Shown: piece after piece, positions 12,581-17,032 of the stretch
Position numbering within the stretch: position 1 is the first letter of the stretch
How the letters are laid out: every line of letters starts with the position of its first letter
From: Actinomycetota bacterium
Lineage (GTDB): Bacteria > Actinomycetota > Humimicrobiia > Humimicrobiales > Humimicrobiaceae
Assembly: GCA_018399435.1 (NCBI GenBank)
Contig: JAGYOJ010000009.1
Location: 1-17,032, forward strand
Length of the DNA stretch: 17,032 nt
Direction: 5' to 3'
Made by a program: the position numbers and the translations under genes
The notes under the pieces: model-generated
The model's input: the letters and a program-made list of their open reading frames with translations, nothing else
What the model was told of the DNA's origin: nothing
Database searches by the model: none

Positions 12581-15256
12581 ATGGATTTGAGAAAAAATTT
12601 TTTAGAGTATTTTAAAAGTAATGGCCATTTAATTTTACCGTCGTCAAGCTTGGTGCCCGAAAATGATCCTTCTGTACTTTTAACCACAGCTGGGATGCAA
12701 CAATTTAAACCTTATTACTTAGGTATTAAAAGCCCGCCTGAAAGAAGAATAGCTACTGTACAAAAATGTTTTAGGACCAGCGATATAGATAATGTAGGTT
12801 ATTCAAAAAGGCATTTAACTTTTTTTGAGATGTTAGGAAATTTTTCTTTTGATGATTATTTTAAAGAAGAAGCAATAAAGTTTTCCCTTGATTTTATAAT
12901 CAATCATTTAGATATACCCATGGAAAAATTATGGGCCGCAGTATTTAAAGGAGAGGGCAAGCTTCCAAAAGATGAGGAAGCTGCAGAAATTTGGAAAAAT
13001 AGTGGAATCCCAGAAGAAAGGATTTGTGAATTTGGTAAATCTGAAAATTTCTGGGGGCCTGCAGGTTCTACCGGGCCTTGCGGACCTTGTACAGAAATTT
13101 ACTATGATTTTGGCAAAGAGCATGGGTGTGGGAAAAAAGATTGTGGCCCAAGTTGTGATTGTGATAGATTTTTAGAGATTTGGAATTTAGTTTTTACCCA
13201 GTATGATTTCAATGGAAAAGATTATCTGGAATTGCCAACTAAAAATATAGATACAGGAATGGGATTGGAAAGAATTGCGGCAGTTTTAGAAAGAGACCCC
13301 TCCGTGTTTAGAACTTTTTTATTTAAAGATATTCTAAAAAAAATTAACAAGCTGGCAGGTAATAAAGGGAAAACAGATTCTGAAATAGCAAGGGCTAAAA
13401 GAATTATTGCTGACCACATTAGGTCAATCTATTTTTTAATTGCTGATGGGATTATCCCTTCAAATGAGGGAAGAGGCTATATCTTAAGGAGGATTATTAG
13501 AAGAGCAATAAGGTATGGGAAACTATTAGGGGTAGAAGGCCAATTTTTAAATGAAGTTGGCAAAGAAGTTATTAAAAATTATAGCCATTATTATAAAGAG
13601 CTAAAAGAAAAAGAGGAATTTGCTTTTAAATTAGTAAATGATGAAGAAAAAAGATTTTCCAAAACTTTAAAAGAAGGAAGCAAGGTATTATTAGACAATA
13701 TAAAGGATTTAAAAGCTGACGGAAAAGAATATATCAAAACGGGGGATGCTTTTAAATTATATGATACATTTGGCTTCCCCATAGAATTAACCCAAGAAAT
13801 ATTAAATGAACATAATCTAAAAGTTGATTTAGAAGAATTTGAAAATTATCTAGAAGAGCATTCTAAAAAGTCTAAAACAGAAAAGGCTTTTGATAAGAAA
13901 ATAGACCAAAAGATTAATATTTATTCTAGCCTTTCACAAATAATTAATACTGAATTTATCGGTTACCAAAACTTGCAGGTCAATACAGAAGTTTTAAAAA
14001 TTTTTAAATATGATAAAAAAGAAAATTTAACCCCGGTAGAAACGCTAGAAGAAAACAACAAGGGTGAGATAATATTAAAATCTACACCATTTTATGGTGA
14101 AAAAGGCGGCCAGATAGGTGATACTGGAGCTATAAGTGTAAATGGTTCTAAATTTGAAGTAACAGATACCCAAATACCTGTTGATGGTATTTATATCCAT
14201 AAGGGCAAATTAAAGAAAGGTAAAATAAAAGTTGGAGACAAGATTAAAGCTTCAGTTGATATTAAATCAAGGAAAGATGTAAGCAAAAATCATACAGCAA
14301 CACATTTACTGCATTGGGCTTTAAGAAATGTATTAGGCCAGGAAGTAAAGCAATCAGGCTCTTTTGTCTCACCCGGCAGGCTTAGGTTTGATTATACGAC
14401 TTACCAAACACCCAAAAAAGAGGATTTAGAAAGAATAGAAAAATTGGTAAATGAAAAAATTCAAGCAAATGATACTGTTAGGTGTTTTGAGACCACTAGG
14501 GAGTATGCACAAGAAATTGGTGCCATTTCTTTATTTGAAGAAAAATATGGAAAGTTTGTAAGAGTTATTGAAGTAAATAACTATAGCCGTGAATTATGTG
14601 GCGGTACTCATGTAAGAAGGACAGGAGAATTAGGAATTTTTAAGATACTTTCAGATACAAGCATAGGGGCCAATATTAGAAGAATAGAAGCTTGTACGGG
14701 AATGCATGCATATGATTTTTTTGATGATAAAATTAAAAAAATAGAAAAAATTAAAAATATATTAAATGCAGGAGAAGATAATTTAATAAAAACCATAAAA
14801 GAGTTAAATGAGAATTTAGGTAAATTACAGCAAGATTTGCAAAATATTAGAATTAACTCAGCCAGGGATGAGATTTTAGAAAAATATAATTATAGCAAAA
14901 GCGCTGATGAAGGCAAAATTATATATCATGATTTTTCTAAATCTGATTACGGGGATTCAATTGATTCAAAATATATGGGTATAATTGGAGATGAAATTAG
15001 GGATATATACAAGCAGAAAAATACTTTTATAGTTTTTGGAAATATTATAAATGGCAAACCGGTTTTAATTTTGCAGGCTACTAAAGATTTACTTAAAAAA
15101 GGAATACATTGTGGAAAACTGGCAAAAGATGCAGGCAAACTATTAAAAGGGGGAGGAGGCGGAAAGCCTGATTTTGCACAGTCTGGTGGTTCTGAGAGCT
15201 CCAAACTTGGTGATGCAATTGCTATTATTAGGGAAAAAGTTAAAGAAATATTATGA
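12581..15256 (+). CDS. alaS: Alanine--tRNA ligase
   Basis: Full-length class II AlaRS (891 residues; family about 875) that charges tRNA-Ala and hydrolyses mischarged Ser/Gly-tRNA. The N-terminal catalytic domain begins in the usual way (FKSNGHLILPSSSLVPENDP; AGMQQF), includes the Cys-rich insertion CGKKDCGPSCDCDRF common in bacterial AlaRS, and motif 3 around GRGYILRRIIRRAIRYG. The editing domain has the zinc ligands His571/His575 (HTATH) and Cys673/His677 (CGGTH). The DHHA1 C-terminal domain ends with GGGGGKPDFAQSGG. The ATG at 12581 gives the standard N-terminus; AAGGAAA lies about 12 bp upstream, a rather long spacing. The gene follows the structured RNA and its stop overlaps the ruvX start. 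Confidence 0.97.
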   Translation: MDLRKNFLEYFKSNGHLILPSSSLVPENDPSVLLTTAGMQQFKPYYLGIKSPPERRIATVQKCFRTSDIDNVGYSKRHLTFFEMLGNFSFDDYFKEEAIKFSLDFIINHLDIPMEKLWAAVFKGEGKLPKDEEAAEIWKNSGIPEERICEFGKSENFWGPAGSTGPCGPCTEIYYDFGKEHGCGKKDCGPSCDCDRFLEIWNLVFTQYDFNGKDYLELPTKNIDTGMGLERIAAVLERDPSVFRTFLFKDILKKINKLAGNKGKTDSEIARAKRIIADHIRSIYFLIADGIIPSNEGRGYILRRIIRRAIRYGKLLGVEGQFLNEVGKEVIKNYSHYYKELKEKEEFAFKLVNDEEKRFSKTLKEGSKVLLDNIKDLKADGKEYIKTGDAFKLYDTFGFPIELTQEILNEHNLKVDLEEFENYLEEHSKKSKTEKAFDKKIDQKINIYSSLSQIINTEFIGYQNLQVNTEVLKIFKYDKKENLTPVETLEENNKGEIILKSTPFYGEKGGQIGDTGAISVNGSKFEVTDTQIPVDGIYIHKGKLKKGKIKVGDKIKASVDIKSRKDVSKNHTATHLLHWALRNVLGQEVKQSGSFVSPGRLRFDYTTYQTPKKEDLERIEKLVNEKIQANDTVRCFETTREYAQEIGAISLFEEKYGKFVRVIEVNNYSRELCGGTHVRRTGELGIFKILSDTSIGANIRRIEACTGMHAYDFFDDKIKKIEKIKNILNAGEDNLIKTIKELNENLGKLQQDLQNIRINSARDEILEKYNYSKSADEGKIIYHDFSKSDYGDSIDSKYMGIIGDEIRDIYKQKNTFIVFGNIINGKPVLILQATKDLLKKGIHCGKLAKDAGKLLKGGGGGKPDFAQSGGSESSKLGDAIAIIREKVKEIL

Positions 15257-15654
15257 GATTATTAGGCCTGGATATTGGAGATAAGAAAATTGGCTTAGCA
15301 ATTAGTGATAAAAATAATGTAGTTGCGTCCCCTTTAATGGTTTTGGAAAACAATGAAAATATTAGGGAAAATATAAAAAATATTATAAGTGAATATGATA
15401 TTGGAAAAATTATTGTTGGCATCCCTTATAATCTTAAGGGAGAAATTGGGCACCAGGCAAAAAAGGTCCTGGATTTTATTGATTTGAAACTATCTTCTTT
15501 GGGTATTGATATTATAAAATTGGATGAAAGATTTACCTCAAAAATTCCCAAGAAGCAATTAAAACATATTGATAAAAATATAATAGATAAATATTCAGCT
15601 TGTATTTTACTAAATGATTATATAACTAAAAATAAAAATGAAAAAAATTATTAA
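15253..15654 (+). CDS. ruvX: RuvX/YqgF-family nuclease (Holliday junction resolvase-like)
   Basis: RNase-H-like protein of 133 residues, the normal size. It has GLDIGDKKIGLAISD with Asp7, IIVGIPYNLKGE (54-64), LDERFTS with Glu92, and a late Asp112 in IIDKYSACILLNDYI; these match the conserved acidic positions of the family. Members act in 16S rRNA 5'-end maturation (E. coli YqgF) or as candidate Holliday junction resolvases. The start ATG overlaps the alaS stop (ATGA), indicating translational coupling, and its 3' end overlaps mltG by 17 bp. In Bacillus the small genes yrzL and yrzB flank this gene; neither is present here. Confidence 0.9.
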   Translation: MRLLGLDIGDKKIGLAISDKNNVVASPLMVLENNENIRENIKNIISEYDIGKIIVGIPYNLKGEIGHQAKKVLDFIDLKLSSLGIDIIKLDERFTSKIPKKQLKHIDKNIIDKYSACILLNDYITKNKNEKNY

Positions 15655-16642
15655 ATTTGTAATTTTATTATTAGCTACTATTTTTATATTTACTTCTTGC
15701 AGTGTTATTCCATCACAGGAAGTTAAAGATAATGAAATTGAAAAAGGGCTCATGGTAGAGATAGAAATTAAAGAAGGCATGAGCTTGACAGATATTTCTA
15801 ATTTATTAGAAGAAGAAGGTATAGTAGAAAATGGATTTGTTTTTAGATTATATGTGCAACAAAAAGAAAAAGAGACAGAACTTTTGCCAGGCACATATAC
15901 TTTGGAAACAGGGGCAGAAATGGAAGAAATTTTAGAAACTATTACATCTGGGCTAACGATTATAACCTATAAATTTACAATTCCTGAAGGGTACACAATA
16001 ATTCAGGTAAAGGAAAGAATTGCTGAAAAACTGCCTTTTATAAGTCTCCCACAAATAGAAAATGCTTTAGACGCTGAAAATTACCAATATCCTTTTTTGG
16101 AAGGGCGGGAAAGCCTGGAAGGATTTTTATTTCCTAAAACTTATGAAGTAACGGCTGAATATTCAGCTAAAGATATAGTAGAGATGATGTTAAGCCAATA
16201 TCAATTTGAATCTAGCGCTTTAGATTATAGCTTTGCTGAAGAAAAAGGTTTAAGCCAATATGAAATATTAAAAATTGCAGCACTTATAGAAAGGGAAGCA
16301 TATGTTCCGGAGGAGAGGGAATTAATTTCTGCTGTTATCCATAATAGGCTGGAGATTAGTATGCCATTGGGCATAGATGCAACCATTAGATATGCTCTAG
16401 ATAAGTGGGGTGAAGATCTTACAATATCCGACCTGGAGCATGATTCTGGATATAATACCAGGATATATCCCGGGCTCACGCCTACCCCTATCTGTAATCC
16501 AGGGATTGCTTCAATTGAAGCTGCATTAAATCCTGCAGACGTAGACTACCTTTATTTTGTTGTAACTGATGAAGAAAAACACACGCATTCATTTTCAAAA
16601 ACATTACAGGACCATGAAGAATACACAAATAACTCAAATTGA
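15638..16642 (+). CDS. mltG: Endolytic peptidoglycan transglycosylase MltG (YceG-like), probable lipoprotein
   Basis: Cleaves nascent glycan strands at the membrane and so sets strand length. The 334-residue protein has a hydrophobic N-terminus ending IFIFTSC, so Cys21 may be lipidated; most MltG proteins keep an uncleaved membrane anchor instead. Then come a LysM-like segment (41-110, with LLPGTYTLETG), the YceG core with EGFLFPKTYEV, the catalytic Glu218 in IAALIEREA, MPLGIDATIRYAL, and YPGLTPTPICNPGIASIEAALNP. It overlaps ruvX by 17 bp and the downstream methyltransferase by 29 bp. The order ruvX-mltG-methyltransferase matches yrrK-yrrL-yrrM of Bacillus. Family call is firm; lipidation is inferred because Phe at -3 is not ideal. 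Confidence 0.92.
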   Translation: MKKIIKFVILLLATIFIFTSCSVIPSQEVKDNEIEKGLMVEIEIKEGMSLTDISNLLEEEGIVENGFVFRLYVQQKEKETELLPGTYTLETGAEMEEILETITSGLTIITYKFTIPEGYTIIQVKERIAEKLPFISLPQIENALDAENYQYPFLEGRESLEGFLFPKTYEVTAEYSAKDIVEMMLSQYQFESSALDYSFAEEKGLSQYEILKIAALIEREAYVPEERELISAVIHNRLEISMPLGIDATIRYALDKWGEDLTISDLEHDSGYNTRIYPGLTPTPICNPGIASIEAALNPADVDYLYFVVTDEEKHTHSFSKTLQDHEEYTNNSN

Positions 16643-17032
16643 TCTGATTAAAAATTTTTTAGAAGAAGAAGAATTCTTAAATAAATACAGGGATGAAGCC
16701 AAATTAAAAAAAATACCTGTTGTAAGTAAGCAAGTAGGGCAGTTTCTAAACTTATTTTGCATTATTAAAAGGCCAGATTCTATAATAGAAATAGGATGCG
16801 GGATTGGGTATTCAACATATTTTTTATTAAAAAATATTGAGAATATAAAATATTTAGGGATAGATTTAAATAAGGATAGAACCAATATTGCTAGAAAAAC
16901 CCTTAAGAATATATTTGCAAAAAATGACCTAAATTTTGTAAATGGAAATGCCATAAAAATTTTAAGTGATGTAGATTTTAAGGCTGATTTGGTTTTTATA
17001 GATGCTGCAAAACACGAATATCCAGAATATTT
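16614..17032 (+). CDS. trmR: O-methyltransferase, probable tRNA 5-hydroxyuridine methyltransferase (3' truncated by window end)
   Basis: The frame opens at ATG 16614, inside the 3' end of mltG, and runs off the window after 139 codons. It is a class I SAM-dependent methyltransferase of the caffeoyl-CoA-type O-methyltransferase family: SAM motif I is EIGCGIGYST (59-68), YLGIDLNKDR (80-89) is the ribose-binding acidic region, and DLVFIDAAKHEYPEY (125-139) carries the metal-binding Asp130. The family is about 210-220 residues, so about a third is missing. Position after mltG matches yrrM (trmR) of Bacillus subtilis, which methylates ho5U34 in tRNA wobble positions. The symbol rests on synteny plus family; a different O-methyltransferase substrate cannot be excluded. 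Only a weak AGG lies upstream of the start. Confidence 0.8.
   Translation, partial: MKNTQITQIDLIKNFLEEEEFLNKYRDEAKLKKIPVVSKQVGQFLNLFCIIKRPDSIIEIGCGIGYSTYFLLKNIENIKYLGIDLNKDRTNIARKTLKNIFAKNDLNFVNGNAIKILSDVDFKADLVFIDAAKHEYPEY

Noticed and set aside
1..17032. CRISPR array, insertion sequence, prophage, tRNA or rRNA genes
   Set aside because: I saw no regularly spaced repeats, transposase or integrase motifs, terminal inverted repeats, or tRNA-like cloverleaf sequences on either strand.

Overview
The window is AT-rich, with strong purine-rich ribosome binding sites and short or negative intergenic distances. Every convincing gene is on the + strand. The order alaS - ruvX (yqgF) - mltG - trmR-like O-methyltransferase is the arrangement known from low-GC Gram-positive bacteria. 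Lipoprotein transport, carbohydrate uptake and a bacterial microcompartment (BMC) shell gene would fit an anaerobic fermenter such as a clostridial or halanaerobial Firmicute. Atribacterota, which are AT-rich and known for BMC loci, also fit. The lineage is an inference; no rRNA or other decisive marker is present.

Region 1 (28-6007) is a complete carbohydrate-type ABC importer. It has a lipoprotein substrate-binding protein on a Glu/Pro tether, an intercistronic hairpin, two MalF/MalG-type permeases, a 60-residue two-helix membrane protein, and two different MalK-like ATPases in tandem. Two unequal ATPases plus a small membrane protein recall the rhizobial GlpVPQSTU layout. The ATPases carry unusual Q-loop and signature residues.

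Region 2 (6059-12302) is a catabolic cluster: a short-chain dehydrogenase, an L-fucose-isomerase-like protein, an NAD(P) aldehyde dehydrogenase, a terminator-like hairpin, a D-2-hydroxyacid dehydrogenase, a DapA/NanA-family aldolase with an unusual C-terminal extension, and a single BMC-H shell protein. The aldolase extension has a five-cysteine cluster and then an amphipathic terminal helix of the kind that targets enzymes into BMCs. The likely logic is import of a sugar or sugar derivative, redox and isomerisation steps, retro-aldol cleavage to pyruvate plus an aldehyde at or inside a compartment, and aldehyde disposal. The substrate cannot be read from the sequence. No dehydratase, kinase, BMC-P or BMC-T gene is in the window, so either the pathway and shell are completed elsewhere or this is an unusual minimal system. 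This is the most interesting part of the window.

Region 3 (12303-12580) is non-coding. It holds a plausible sigma-70-type promoter followed by a roughly 184-nt RNA with a long closing stem, several internal hairpins and a possible pseudoknot. It is not a T-box and I could not assign it to a family.

Region 4 (12581-17032) is housekeeping: alaS, ruvX, mltG and a 3'-truncated trmR-like methyltransferase, each overlapping the next.
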